This document shows, piece after piece, positions 1 through 11,639 of a stretch of DNA of 64,000 bases. The stretch spans positions 3,472,001 through 3,536,000 of the forward strand of contig OZ017804.1 of assembly GCA_963969395.1 (NCBI GenBank), read 5' to 3'. How positions within the stretch are numbered: position 1 is the first letter of the stretch; every line of letters starts with the position of its first letter. Made by a program: the position numbers and the translations under genes. The stretch comes from Pseudoscleropodium purum (Eukaryota; Streptophyta; Bryopsida; Hypnales; Brachytheciaceae). Below the pieces are notes generated by a model, which had not been told where the DNA came from, made no database searches, and saw only the letters and a list, made by a program, of their open reading frames with translations.

Positions 1-166
1 TAGAGTAGTGTTGAAGTTATACATCTATTAGTATGTTTGGTGCCATTGTTACAACCATTTGTAAGTCATTTGTAATTTTTTTTACATTGGTATAAACGGT
101 GTTGTCATTTAAAGTAGGGTTGAAGTTTTACTTATTGGTATGCCTTGTGCCATTGTCACAACCATT
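1..166. repeat. 109-bp tandem repeat fragment, inverted copy of 27562-27727
   Basis: Read base by base, positions 1-166 are the exact reverse complement of 27562-27727, including an 8-base T run. The sequence is part of a tandem repeat with a period of about 109 bp: the word GTTGAAGTT recurs at 10 and 119. It stops abruptly at 167, where the CAGGG end of the large element begins, while the other copy continues with a further repeat unit. The left limit lies outside the window. Confidence 0.9.
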
Positions 167-345
167 CAGGGTTGACGAATCTCAACGTCCGCCCCAAAAT
201 AGCGTTCGTTTTCCGGACGTCCGGACGCTAGCGGACGCAGCGTCCCTTCCGCCGTCGGAAGGCAGACGCGCGGGGCGGGGCGATCGGACGTACAGACCAG
301 ACGGGGCGGACGGACAAGGCGGACGGGGTAGACTTCGCATTGCCA
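167..345. repeat. Left terminal GC-rich array (A)
   Basis: The subterminal region is dense in CpG and in GTCCGGACGC, GCGGACGC, GGGGCGGACGG and AGGCGGACGG words. The outer part resembles the inverted right end: both contain GACGTCCGGACGC, and GCGGACGC and CAGCGTCC follow in each. Such subterminal motif arrays are where transposase binds in several plant DNA transposon families; that role here is inference. Open frames through it are by-products of base composition. Confidence 0.75.
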
Positions 346-635
346 TTAGTCATTAGAAAATTTTATATTGTTATGTAATTTGAATGTTACACAATCAGAA
401 ATGAATGCATCCACGTAAAATAAGATGTACATATAAAAATATTTTTATATGCAAATGAAAATATAGCATCTTTATATACAAATATATATGTATAAACAAA
501 ATACATGAAAACATAGTTCCAATATCACTATTGAATCCTATACAATCTTTTTAAGATCTAAATCTTTCACATTCTTTTTTGTTTTTAAACAATGAAAGGA
601 CCATTGTTTTTAAAAAACAAAATTCTCCTCAAATC
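346..635. other. AT-rich spacer, no gene
   Basis: AT-rich DNA between the left terminal array and the 3' end of the minus-strand RING pseudogene. It could hold that gene's 3' untranslated region and polyadenylation signals. No coding potential was seen. Confidence 0.5.
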
Positions 636-3600
636 CTACTTTCCACCGGATGGACCACTACCTTTTCTCAAAACAAAAGGAAAATCTGCTGTACCGAGGA
701 GTTTAGCAGATGATTGACGAGTTGACCGTTGTTGACTTGGACGGACTATTCGCCCTTCAAATTGAACTTCGATGTCCACCTTATGAAATTGTTTCTTGGT
801 TTCCGGAGAGAAGTCATTGTCCTCTTCACGCTTCCTTTTTTGTTTTCTTTTTGGTGATAAATCGACTTCGTCTGCCTTCAAGGTTCTCAAGTTGCTCTCT
901 ACACGATCTACCATCGCTTGAACAACTTCATCATCTCCTTTCCCTTACCATACTGTGAGGCAGTCTCCATCCAATAGGAAAGCCTTCCAATGCCCTATAA
1001 TATCGCCAATGCGCCTATCAAATGCTGCTGCCACATCTACAAATGAATGTCCTATGCTTGTTAGTCCATTTGTATCGTAGACAGCACAAACTTTTGCAGC
1101 CTCTTCCAACTTCGACAATAGAAGGGCCCTACCTACGAGGGTGTGGTCGTATGCCTTATATTGCTCATCGAACTTTTTTCCATGGTTCACCTCCACCCAA
1201 CTGTCTTCTGGTCCTCTCTCCACTTTTTTATTTGGAAAACGAAAGAACTTTTCGTGTTGCAAGCTCCAATGTCCCCCCATGTTGCGACAAAACATTTCAC
1301 GGGCCGCGTCATCTACGATTCCTCGAGCCCGCAATTCCACCTCTCTATTGTGAGTCATCCACATATCCAAATTCAATGGTTGCTGAGATTCCTCGTACAA
1401 ATCATGCCTCTGTTCATTTGCATTCCACCGGATTGGCTTCCTCCAATGTTGATAATTTTGAAATTTGTACGGCGCTTGATCAAGAGGAAGATTCCAACGA
1501 TTGTACTCGTGGCCTGAAGGCATAGCTTCCAAGATACCAAACATTTCGTAGAACCTAGCACTCAATGGACTACGACACTCGACACACACCAAACGAATGA
1601 GTGATGCTTTCACAATGCAAGTGACATGGAAAGTGTGGCGACATTGGCCCATGGTTACCGCACCTTCCGATCCGAAGAGGCCTGGCAAAGGCTACAACAA
1701 CCATTCAAGATTGGAGAGGCTGGATCACAAGCATGCACTACTCGCTTGTCTTTCACATTGATGTGTGCTGAAAGTGTGTTGTAAAGGACCCATCCTTCCT
1801 CTACTTCCAAGGCCTAATTAATGGGTGGAGCTTGGACCTTCTTTGTGTGGTTTAACTGCTCAAACATGGCATCCATGTCTCCCCAACATGTGATCTCCGT
1901 ATATTCTTTAGAAGGATGTTGGTCAAATATAGTCTTAAACCAACTCAAAGAGCTTTGAATGGCATCGCAATTTTCATTCGACTCCATTGCCAATGTTTGA
2001 AGACCTGCCATTGCTCGAGATACTACAGAGGGTCTGTCTTGGAGTCTTTGTACCCATGCTAACCATCGAGACTCCAAGCCGCTAGATGGCATAAACTTCT
2101 CCAAATCCAAGCACAATTGCAATCGATTCAATTTGGATTCAACGATTCCTTTTGCTTCAATTGCTTCCTTCAATTTATGCTTCAACTCTTCAAAGTCACA
2201 ACTCTCCGTTTGCGTCTCCGCATTCACGTAAACGGATGAAAACTTTTCCATTAATGGTTGTTGTGTCGCTTTTAACATGCTCATATCGTGACTTTCTTGT
2301 ACATTTACAATGGCAGGGTTGTCGCTTGCTTCGGCCTTATCAAAAGGAAGAGAGAGCTTATCTTCACTCTCTTGAGTCTCTTGACTGTCTCCGAGTACAA
2401 TCATTGGTGAGATTGCAACCTCACTTGGATTCTTGGAGGTCCCTTGCAATTCTGCAATCCGTTTACGCATCTTCATCAACTCCTCCATTTGCCTCGATGA
2501 TTGTTGATTTAAATGTTCAACCTTACTCTCCGAAGTCTTTAATTTCAACTCCAACACTTTGCACCTTGCTTCCACTCCTCCAAGGTCAACAATTTTCTTC
2601 TCATATACCACCAATTGTAGTATGTGAACATCTCTTTCTTCGAAAAGTGGTCCGAAAGTCTTCGTGAGATTCTGAAATGCTATAGTACCTTTCAACATCT
2701 CTGGTGCCATGAAAGAAAACTCCTTGGCCAAATTCATAAAAGTCGGAGCAACTTGCGCTAAAATTCAGCTGACATCGTCATCTTGAAAGCTGTATCAAAT
2801 ATATGTCCAACATTCTTTGGATCTGCAAGTGGACTCATTGGAACAGCAGTAGCACCATCATCGGGGTTAGACGATCCGCCTATTTCTTCATGAAGGTTAG
2901 CAAACTGAACCAAGAGCTTCAAAAGATTTTCCAATTGTTTTGGATTGGACAAGTCTTGCAAGGTTCGATGTAGAGGACTTGGCAATGCCGCTGTAAACGA
3001 AAACTCCTCTGCTCGCCTTTTACGCTCGGAACTCCATAATGAGGATATATTATCAATCGTCATGCCTTGTCCATGAGGCGTATGTACTTTGTCTTTTAAA
3101 CTTAACGCTGGACTAGATTCAACCCTTGGATGCATAGGCGGAGATTTGTAGACCAAACTATCAAAACAATTGTTGGCTATCAGACTATCAATTGTAGCAT
3201 TAGCCTTTGCCACTTTCTCCGCCAAGACTTCGTCTACTTTACTTTTTGAAGTTTCCCCGCGTTCCGTGCAAACCTTGCCTTGGTTTACAATCTCCGTTTG
3301 CATTTGTGCCGCAACATTTGGTGTAAAGGTCAACCGCGTTGGAGCTGTGGAAAAGACTTCACCCTCCTGCGCCTCTACATCTTTCTCCACATCTTTCCCC
3401 ACATTTTTCAAAGAGCTTTCATTGATTGCTTTTGTTGGAGATTGTACAGACTGTAATTCTTCAACATTTGAGGCTTTCTCCACACCATCCGTTTTCACCT
3501 CAATAGTATTTTTTAATACTTTTTTTGTTTCTCCCTCTGAATTGTACAAGTCGGGAATGTCCTTTTGATTGGCTTCAAGTAGAAGTGGGCAAGCTGTTGT

Positions 3601-4041
3601 CGTCGAAAACGTGCTCCAATCGATCTTGCACTCTAATATAAGTTCCGCGTAAACCATACACGCTATGCTATAATTAATATAGCCTTTACTTCTGCGCTTG
3701 TTTCCGAATAGAACACGCCACACCTCCTCAGATCGATGGACAAAATGTTTGTTGTTGCAAGTCCATGGTTTACAACAAAAATCCCGTGTATGACTCTTGT
3801 GCGACTCCTGAGGTCACAACTTGTCAATGTGGTACATTTTAACATAGGTCCTGCACATTTTTGATGTCCAATACTCCGCATCTTCATCTTCCCACCCGCT
3901 CTCTGCTTTAATTGTAGGGTCATTTAAAATGTCAAGCCGAAGGTCATGCGTAGCCCCCTTCACTTTGCTCTTTTTCTTTGCTTCGCTTCCCGGAGTCACC
4001 CCATCCATATTTCGATCACCTTCGCCGTTCATGATTGTCAA
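636..4041 (-). pseudogene. Decayed large RING-finger protein gene of the TIR element
   Basis: Four open frames lie end to end on the minus strand and read as one ancestral gene of about 1,130 codons starting at 4041. Breaks are TGA at 3814-3816, a 1-nt slip in the T run near 2761, TAG at 1814-1816, a shift near 1680 and TAA at 945-947; the final stop is at 636. The N-terminus (motif YVKMYHIDK, then a stretch ending KIDWS) is homologous to the plus-strand gene at 7310. The middle (about 1814-2737) looks coiled-coil, with an EELMKMRKRIAELQ stretch. Near 1600-1730 is a RING pattern: CCSLC, then CRHTFHVTC, then CVEC. The C-terminus has a basic KRKQKRKREED nuclear-signal-like stretch. A ubiquitin-ligase role would be inference. 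The family is not recognised, and the alternative of several small genes is unlikely because frames and homology continue across each break. Confidence 0.7.
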
Positions 4042-4234
4042 TTGGATTCAATAACCAATTGAAGTGAATAAAAAATCTCACGTGATAGTCAAAAGTGATG
4101 GCATCAACCGCAACACAGTAACACAAGATAGAGGACCCCAACTCTCCACCCCATAGGAGCAACTAGCGCATAAAGCAATAGTAGCACATCTAACTTGGCA
4201 CCGAAGGAGAATTGAAGTGAGAAGAAATGAAAGT

Positions 4235-4490
4235 CACTCCACCCTTATAGCCGTCCGCCGTCGGACCTGCCCTGGACCGTGCCAAGCGGCCCCGAACCTC
4301 GTGTCCGCCGCGCGGACCGACGACGTCTGCTTCGGCAGCGGACGCGCCGTCCGCCCGTCGCCCCGTCTGCCTGCCTTGACTGCCCTCCCCGTCCACCCGC
4401 CCCGTCCGCCTTCCGACGCCGTCCGCGCTTTGGACACGCCGACCGCCCCACTTAAACACTGACCGCCGACGGTGTCCACCCAGCTGTCCA
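4235..4490 (-). promoter_or_regulatory. GC-rich array (B) and probable promoter of the RING gene
   Basis: CpG-dense array of GTCCGCC words just upstream of the minus-strand gene that starts at 4041. On the minus strand a CTATAAGG TATA-like box lies at 4242-4249, about 200 nt before the ATG, and pyrimidine-rich leader sequence follows. The position mirrors array C before the 7310 gene. The promoter call is inference from position, composition and TATA. Confidence 0.55.
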
Positions 4491-6894
4491 TTGGTGCATC
4501 CTATAAGGCCATTATTATTCAAAAAGAGCGGTAACATTTCCAAAAAAAAACAGCCTAATAATCACTGCTAAATGAGGATCAATGTAATTGATTTATCATT
4601 TTTTATTTTTTTTAAATGTAAACCCTAAACCCTATACCCTAATTACCCTAAACCTTTTCTTTTCTCCCCTAAATTGTTTTACAAATGAGGGGAATGTGGT
4701 TAAGTTGAATATGTTTGAATTATTTACTCATATTATTCCTCTAAATAGGTTTTGAGAAGATCTAAAGATGGTGGGGATTTTTTCAAAGTTCATTAGGAAA
4801 TCAAATGTTTTGCAGAAATAATCAATTCTATTTTCATTGTAAGCAAATGAAATTTAAAAAAAAGGCCCCAATACATAATTAGAATAACAGTTTAATGGAT
4901 TTCAACCTCATGATATTTAATAAAAGGTTGTGATTTCTCATTAAAAGTGCATCACGATCTTCAAATGAACATCGAGTCTTTCATATTTTTTAATGAAATT
5001 TTGATTAGATTTGAAAACAAAAAAAAAGAATCAATATTTTAACTTTCAAATCATGTATGGCTATATTTTTCCTTAAAAACATAGAAAAATTCGTTACTTG
5101 AGTTAGTGGAGTAGAATACATTATACACTTATACATGTGCTATATTTATTTTGAAGGGTAATTCCAATATTCTTATTTCAGATGTTTTTAAATATTAATT
5201 TTAAAAAAGAGGGTTCATTGTTTAAAGATCTAAAAAATTGACAAATATAATTTCTATTATAAATAGGAATTGAATTCGGAATTCGAATTTTGAAATGATT
5301 CAAATGAACAAGATATTGATTATAAAATATTTCTTTGTTTGAGTTTTCAAAATGAATTCACGAAACAATTGTAAACTTTTGAACTTAGGTATATGATATT
5401 GTTTTCGGTTTGTACTTTGTAGAGTATAATACTTCCATTTTAATCCTAAATAAATGAAAAAACTCCACATGAATGAAATGTTTCTATGTATTGCACAAAG
5501 ATTTCTACCAATTACTATGATAATTAAATACATTGTTACATTTCATAAAATATTCTACATAAAAAGAAAAAATCATTTTAGTTTTCAATCATGATAAACA
5601 ATGTCTTCTACTCTTTCTGTTATATGTTCATTTTGTATAACGTGTACATTGTACAATCTTTGAGAGCAAGGTAGTTCATTTTTGTCTCTCATTGAAATAG
5701 AAAATATATTTGTGTTTGGATTTTGAAATCATTATGTATTCTACGGTCTTGCAAGAATGCATCTTGTTCCTTCCTTTGAATCCTTTTGATATTTTCTTTA
5801 TTTTCCTTTGTTTTCTGTCTCGTAGGGCTCTTATTTTCTTGTTCTCTTCATTTGACCAGCCTATTTGGCTTGGCTCTTAGTTTTTTTTTTTTTTTTTTTA
5901 ATGTAATGGTTTATGCATATGTTATAAAAAATATATATTATTTATCTAAAATTAATATATTGATGAACAAACGCATAAAGGCATTGAATGCTTTCACATT
6001 TAAAGTTATAAATCTATCATAAATCACTCTTGCAAATTTGAATGATTGAATCGAAAATTTGAAAATGTAATTACAAGAGCTTTCAATTCAATCAATTGCA
6101 TAAATCATAAATGTTGAAATGCAACTCGTATGAGTTTAGCATCTATGAAGATTAATTCATGCCATCCACATGCAATTTTCCAATTTAATAAAATGCAATT
6201 GAGTACTTCAATTTCTTTCCCTTCAATTCTCCAAGTAACATTCACTTCATATTTTTGTCTATTTGTTTATCTATTTTTTGGGAACAAATGGAGAAACCAT
6301 CTTTGTCTATATTTGAACATGCACTCTTATTTGATTGATGAAGAATAGATCTATGAAATATATAATCATTGATTTGTTCATGTTGATTTATCTAATATAT
6401 TTTATGTATGTATATATATATATCATTAAAAGAGTATGGAAGACAAGATTGACAGATTATGTTCAAATGTTGTTGATTTTGAAATGATTTAGTACTATAT
6501 CATTTATAAGAATATTATAATAGTGTTATGTTATAATATTCCTAAAACAATTGCAACAAATATTAAAATACATGCTAAGTTAGGTTTGTTAGCCTACCAA
6601 TTGTTCATTAATAGACATAATTGAGTAGCCCCCTTAAATGAAACATTCAATATCTAATATCTTACAATCCAAATGGTGGATTTGTCTAAAATTTTTTCCA
6701 CATTTTTTCCAACTAATTTACTACAAGATGCTACGGTTACATATGCCCAAAAGTATTTTTCTTCCAAGACTTGATATTTGCACTACTATTGGCAGTTTTG
6801 AAGTGTTTTTAGTGAAAAGAACTTTACGGGTTAAACATCTATACCGTGAGATTTTGAAAAAAAAAAACAATTTGCTTCATTAGGTTTAGGGTTT
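4491..6894. other. AT-rich spacer between divergent genes, telomere-type motifs at both ends
   Basis: No gene was seen. The spacer separates head-to-head arrays B and C. Near its left end (4621-4654) are four CCCTAAA-like units; near its right end (6882-6897) the same motif appears inverted as TTAGGTTTAGGGTTTAAG. The right part contains a dispersed repeat (6640-6840). A poly-T run (5882-5899) and AT dinucleotide runs (6413-6422) are present. It may be a nested insertion, or it may carry telobox promoter motifs. Confidence 0.5.
6640..6840 (+). repeat. Dispersed repeat, copy also at 57020-57215
   Basis: About 200 bp align in the same orientation with 57020-57215. Shared anchors are ATATCTT-CAATC, AAATTTTTTCCACAT, GGTTACAT-TG-CCAAAA and GGCA-TTTTG. 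The copies are diverged and neither contains a convincing gene. The type of repeat is unknown. Confidence 0.65.
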
Positions 6895-7175
6895 AAGATG
6901 AGCCATCTGCCCTGTCCGCCCCGTCCGCCGCGATATCCGTCCGCCCTGTTTGCCCGATCCGGAGTCCGCCCTGTCCGCCCCGATACCCGTCCGCCCCGAC
7001 CGCCCCGATACCCGTCCGATTGACACGCGGACTGATGTGGTCCGCATGATCTGGACGTCCGCTTCGGGGTGTCCGCATATATATATAGGGAGGCGGACGG
7101 CTCATTCCGAACAATCGTTCTCTTTTGGAGTGGGCGGACCAATGCTTTGGGAGCTCTGCGCGCCCCTTCCGCTTT
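6895..7175 (+). promoter_or_regulatory. GC-rich array (C) and probable promoter of the 7310 gene
   Basis: Array of CCGTCCGCC words with internal duplications (CCCCGATACCCGTCCG occurs twice). It is followed by an ATATATATA TATA-like box at 7078-7086, about 230 nt before the ATG at 7310. The sequence after the box (AGGGAGGCGGACGGC) still carries the motif, so the array probably extends into the transcript start. Promoter function is inferred. Confidence 0.6.
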
Positions 7176-7309
7176 GAGTGACCGATTGTTGTGGCATTGT
7201 TACAAATTTTCACAAAGTTCACGCTTGTAAAATTTTAATTAATTAATTAAATCAAAATTTTGGTTCTTAAGCTTTCTAATTGTTTCATTCTCTTTGCTTC
7301 GGCTTCATC

Positions 7310-8572
7310 ATGCCGATAGATAGAACACCCAAAAAAAATAGTCGAAAGGGAAGACCCCAATTGTTCGATTGGGATGCTTGGGCCGATCCATTGTGCGTGG
7401 GTGAACCGGGATGGGAAGAAGAACCAACAAAAGTGTGGGATTGCTCAATGTGCAAGAAGTATGTGAAAATGACTCACATTCAAAAATTTTGGCGGTGTGA
7501 ACGTGTAGAGCACCAAGCGGCACGTTGGGAAGGACAAATGTCTACGTGCCAAAGTGAGCACTTCAAACAACGATACACACAAGTGCATCGAGTTCTTGGC
7601 ATTAAAAGCGCCAAACCAAATATAATGAATTATAATGTTATGGCAATGGTTTGGGCAGAAATTGTACTCCACAAGGATGTGGACTGGCGTACCGCTACAG
7701 GTCGCAATGTGGAGAACTATACGCGCACGGATGCCATTATAGATACACAGTGGAGGGGCGGAAGCGATTGCATGCTAGAGTGGTCCAATCGAGGTTATCT
7801 ACAACAACCTTCAGTTGTTCTACGAGATGCTGAAGATGCGTGGACAGATGACGATGATGACGATGATATACAAGCGCCTATCACATTTGGAGTTAAGCAC
7901 GAGCGGGTAGAAGAATGAGAATGAATTGAATTCGAACAACAAATGCAAGAGGCAACACGCAGAAGCCTTCAAGATCGTGGACAGCAAGATAGGCATGGTG
8001 GGTCCTACGGACATGAACATGGAATATGAGAATCTGAACAAGGAAGAGGTGGTTCATACTCTGGTTACGATCCTCAAAATAGATATGAAGGTGGAAGAGG
8101 GAGCTATGAATCCACGCATTATGGTGGTTCAAGTGCAGTTGGTTCTCGTTATGGCACTCCCCCTGAAATTGGCTCTCTAGGTGGAACATGTAGCTATGAC
8201 AACACACACTATGGTAGGTCTACTGAATCTGGTTCATATTATACGACGCCCACTCAAGTGGGCTCTAAAGGTAGTGGAGGAAGCCATGTAACCCCGCAGT
8301 ATAGTTGCTCTCTTCACGGAAGCGCCCAATACTATCCGGGATCGACTAGAAGTGATTCATACAGGCATCATGGGGCCTCTTATTACGGGGCTTCAAATGA
8401 AAGAGGATCAGAGCCTACTACTCCGGTTCCTCCTCCCACTTTTGGAAATTCAAATTATGAACAAGAAGGTGCACTGAGTGGATATCACGGAAATTACGGA
8501 GGTGGTCCGTTCATTGTAGTACAAAGAAGAGGCAGCGGTCAACAATTTGAGTCCGATTCAGATTCCGAATAA
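7310..8572 (+). pseudogene. Decayed N-terminal paralogue of the RING gene with Gly/Tyr/Ser-rich tail
   Basis: One plus-strand frame of 420 codons from ATG 7310 to TAA 8570-8572, interrupted only by TGA at 7916, 7922 and 8027; each would be CGA before a C-to-T change. The first 200 residues contain WDCSMCKKYVKM, WRCERVEHQAARW and a conserved MNYN-MAMVWAEIV block, homologous to the start of the minus-strand gene at 4041. An acidic run (DDDDDDD) follows, then a charged EFEQQMQEATRRS segment, then a low-complexity tail rich in GGSYGG-like words. The CxxC pair and Cys/His spacing suggest a metal-binding domain, which is inference. The ATG at 7310 was chosen over upstream near-cognate codons. Function is unknown. 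Confidence 0.7.
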
Positions 8573-9164
8573 AAAAACATGCAAGTATATAGTGAACATG
8601 TATTTGCTCAATTTTCTCATTTTTACTCTCACGACAAGTATAGAGCACTAGATTGGTAGAAGTAGTACAAAATTTTAAATGAATAGAACAATTTTGAACA
8701 ACAATTTTGTTCACTTTTTCAAAAAGTGTTGTGTAATAGTGTACACCAAGTATGTATGTAGGCAAGCATATTGTTGAAGACATCATTGTATTATTTTATA
8801 ATAGCGTTGATGTATAAGGCTATAAGCGACTTTGATAAATAATAAAAATATGAAGAAGAAATGTAATTTTGTAAGAGCCATATTATGTCTATTTTTGAAT
8901 TTAGCATTCGAGGTTAAATATGTACTAGCATGGTGTGTATTTAGAAATTATTGTTGTGTGTTTATTACATTTAGAAACTTGTAAATGGTATAAATGTATT
9001 TCTAATTAATTTATGAAAGATTGAATTATTTGAATATTTGAAATTTTTTATTTTTCATTCAACGATTGCTAAAAACTAAAATGATTTGTTATTCGTATGA
9101 AGAAATGCCCAAATTAGACAATTAGTGGTTCTTCTTTAGATTCTATTTTCAAATATGAAAAATA
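8573..9164 (+). other. AT-rich 3' flank of the 7310 gene
   Basis: AT-rich sequence after the stop codon, with several AATAAA-like words (for example near 8841) that could serve polyadenylation. No coding region or repeat was recognised. Confidence 0.45.
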
Positions 9165-9530
9165 AATCGGATCGGGCGAACGGGGCTCGAGGGTTTCGGG
9201 GAGGCGGAAGGCCGATGCGTCCGCCACCCGTGGCCCGTCCGATTGGGCGGATGGTTTGGGGCCGTCCGCCGCGACCCATCGGATCGGGCGGACGCCAGAT
9301 TTGTCCGCCCGTGGCTGTCCGATCAGGCGGACGCGGGTGTAGGGTTTCGGGGAGGCGGACAGCTGATGCATCCGCCAACCGCGGCCCGTCCGATCAAGCG
9401 GACGGTTTGGGGCCGTCCGCCGCTACCTGTCGGATCGGGCGGACGGCAGATTTGTCCGCCCGTGGCCGTCCGATCGGGCGGACAGTTTAGGGCCGTCCGA
9501 TGGGGCGGACGGGCCGTCCGCATTGTCACT
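9165..9530 (+). promoter_or_regulatory. GC-rich array (D), 151-bp tandem duplication, upstream of the kinase-like gene
   Basis: Array of GGGCGGACG and CGTCCGCC words. It contains two tandem copies of a 151-bp unit: GGGTTTCGGGGAGGCGG occurs at 9191 and 9342. It ends about 190 nt before the ATG at 9716. No clear TATA box was seen. By position it parallels arrays B and C and is the likely promoter of the kinase-like gene. Confidence 0.6.
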
Positions 9531-9715
9531 TTTGCTTTGCCCCTTGTGAATGGAAGGTGGAGCGGAGAGCTTGGTGGTTCATCCTCCATTGGCTCCTTTC
9601 CGAGGCAAGGCAAGAGGGTTTATTGGGGCCCCTTTGTTGCCAATTTTTTGGACACTTGCGCGTGAATTCAATTTCAAATTAAAAAATTTGATCTATATCA
9701 ATTTCATTTGTCACG

Positions 9716-11160
9716 ATGCCGAACGGGAAGAAGAAGGTTGCCAAGTTAAAACATGGAGAGGGACCATCGAACTTGGAGGTAGCTCGCCAAAGTCCTTTGG
9801 AGGAATGCAAAAAATTCATGATTGAGTGCATCGTTCAATTTCATGAATCGGAAACAACATTGTCTTTAGACAATAAGTACATCAAATATTAAGAGGAGTG
9901 CGTGTCTAAATTCAAGGTAGACATGACACAGATGTTGTTGGATGCATTGAATGTGGCGAAGTGGCATGACGAAATGCATAAAACGTACTTCACCAAATGT
10001 TTGGAGAACAAGGTTCATGACGCTTTGTGGAATTCCAAAGTCATTTTGATTAAATATGGCAAGGAATATCGACCCAATGACGCCCAGTTTGAAGAAGTGA
10101 TTCTGAAAGCGGACTTGTTTAGGGGGCGATGTGCTCCATTCGCCAAAAAGCACAATCGAGTTGGTTCAATTGGTTGGTGGAAAAGCAATGATGGAGTTGC
10201 TGAAGCGGAAAGGACCAAACGGCACCTCATAGCACTTCCAGATACAGCACGCGTGATTGTTGTTGATGATAGAACGATGAGAGGTAGATATGCAATAATT
10301 CGAAAGGTTCGTATTGAAGGATGTCCAAGAATACTTCCTTATTGGGAATTTGCGGCAAAGAAATCCATTCACCACCAAACTCGACCCGATCTTGCAAAGT
10401 TAGAACATCAAAACGAATCAATGGCTGTTCGAATTCCACATGCGGGTGTGATACGATTTGCTGCAGTGCACAGAACGACGTGTGAAGGTTATGCGTATTG
10501 GTGGAATGGTGGAATGGTGGAACTCTTCAACAAATGTTGAATATGGATAAAGATTTTCCAGACAACATTCAGATACGTTTGATGTATACGAATCCAACCG
10601 AAGAGGAGGTTGTAAAAGCTCACCGTTTAGGGCGATATCGGAAGAAGCGCACGGAGTTGACATGGGCGTTTATGCATATAATGTATGCAGTGCATCTTGC
10701 TGGACATTTGCACAATGATCTTTCTTCGGACAACATCTTGTTGCATTTTCTAGAGGATGAGTCACGTGTGTACATTGGAGTTTGCGATTGGGGCATGACT
10801 ACCTTAGCTTCTCAGCCAATGAAGTCTTTGTACACATTCACATCAGCAGATGAGATGAAACAGACTTTGCAGAGGAGATGGTGGATGGATCCACGTATTG
10901 CATATTTGCATAAAGCAGGTGCAGATGTGGAAGTCATTCCGATGTATTTACGTAAGTCGGAAGAGTATGCCATTCGAAAAATTGCTCGGCGGATGAATGG
11001 AAACAACATGTCAGAGGCGTATTTCAACTTGCTACGAAAAACACCTAGTACGACACAATTTGCCTTTCATGACTTTGCAAAAGTGTTTTATGCTTACTTG
11101 AAGTGCATTTCTTCGAAGACTGACGATGAAAATATTAGTTTGGCCCATGTGATTACGTGA
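9716..11160 (+). pseudogene. Decayed protein-kinase-like gene of the TIR element
   Basis: An ATG at 9716 opens a frame (MPNGKKKVAKLK) stopped by TAA at 9890-9892. It continues in the same frame to about 10515, then shifts at an 8-nt tandem duplication (GGAATGGT words, 10503-10524) into the frame that ends at 11160; about 480 codons in all. Kinase-like features: GRYAIIRKVRI resembles a glycine-rich strand; WEFAAKK carries a plausible ATP-binding lysine; LHNDLSSDNILL (about 10705-10740) is an HxD/N-type catalytic loop; DWG (10786-10794) replaces the usual DFG. This was probably an active-type kinase fold in the ancestor. Substrate and role are unknown. Confidence 0.75.
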
Positions 11161-11639
11161 TTTTCTAATACATATCGTTGGCCGATGCCAGATGAACATT
11201 TCCGCCATTTATATTAGATTGGTAGTGCAGAAGTAGTAGTTGAATAGGTTATATAGGCATTAAAAATTAGTTTAGAAATATAGAGTTGGAATGAAAAAAA
11301 TTATATGTGCAATTAGCCAAATGTGCACAATGTATGGTATTCTATATTAAATTCAATACATTTTGTCCATATTGATTATGTTTGTATTTGTGTTGATCTT
11401 GATTTTTTAAATAGTATATATATATATATATTTGAAGTCACAAATTTTTTTAATTTGCCTTTTGAAAATGAATTGGAATTTTTTCATAGTTTCAAGACTA
11501 TCATGGACTCGTGGTCAAACTTTATAATCTTTCAACTTATAAGAGACATTGTTTTAATAACAAATCGCGAACCATTGCACTTCATTTAACATTTAATTGT
11601 TTAAAGATTAAGGGAGTGACTACAGGGCAGTTTGGGTAG
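11161..11639. other. AT-rich 3' flank of the kinase-like gene
   Basis: AT-rich, with a TA dinucleotide run near 11415-11430. It probably contains the kinase gene's 3' end. A short open frame here is not credible as a gene. Confidence 0.45.

Noticed and set aside
99..356. Open frame through the left terminal array
   Set aside because: Frames in the GC arrays exist because GTCCGCC words rarely create stops; the same happens at 4217-4543, 6831-7222 and 9136-9665 on both strands.
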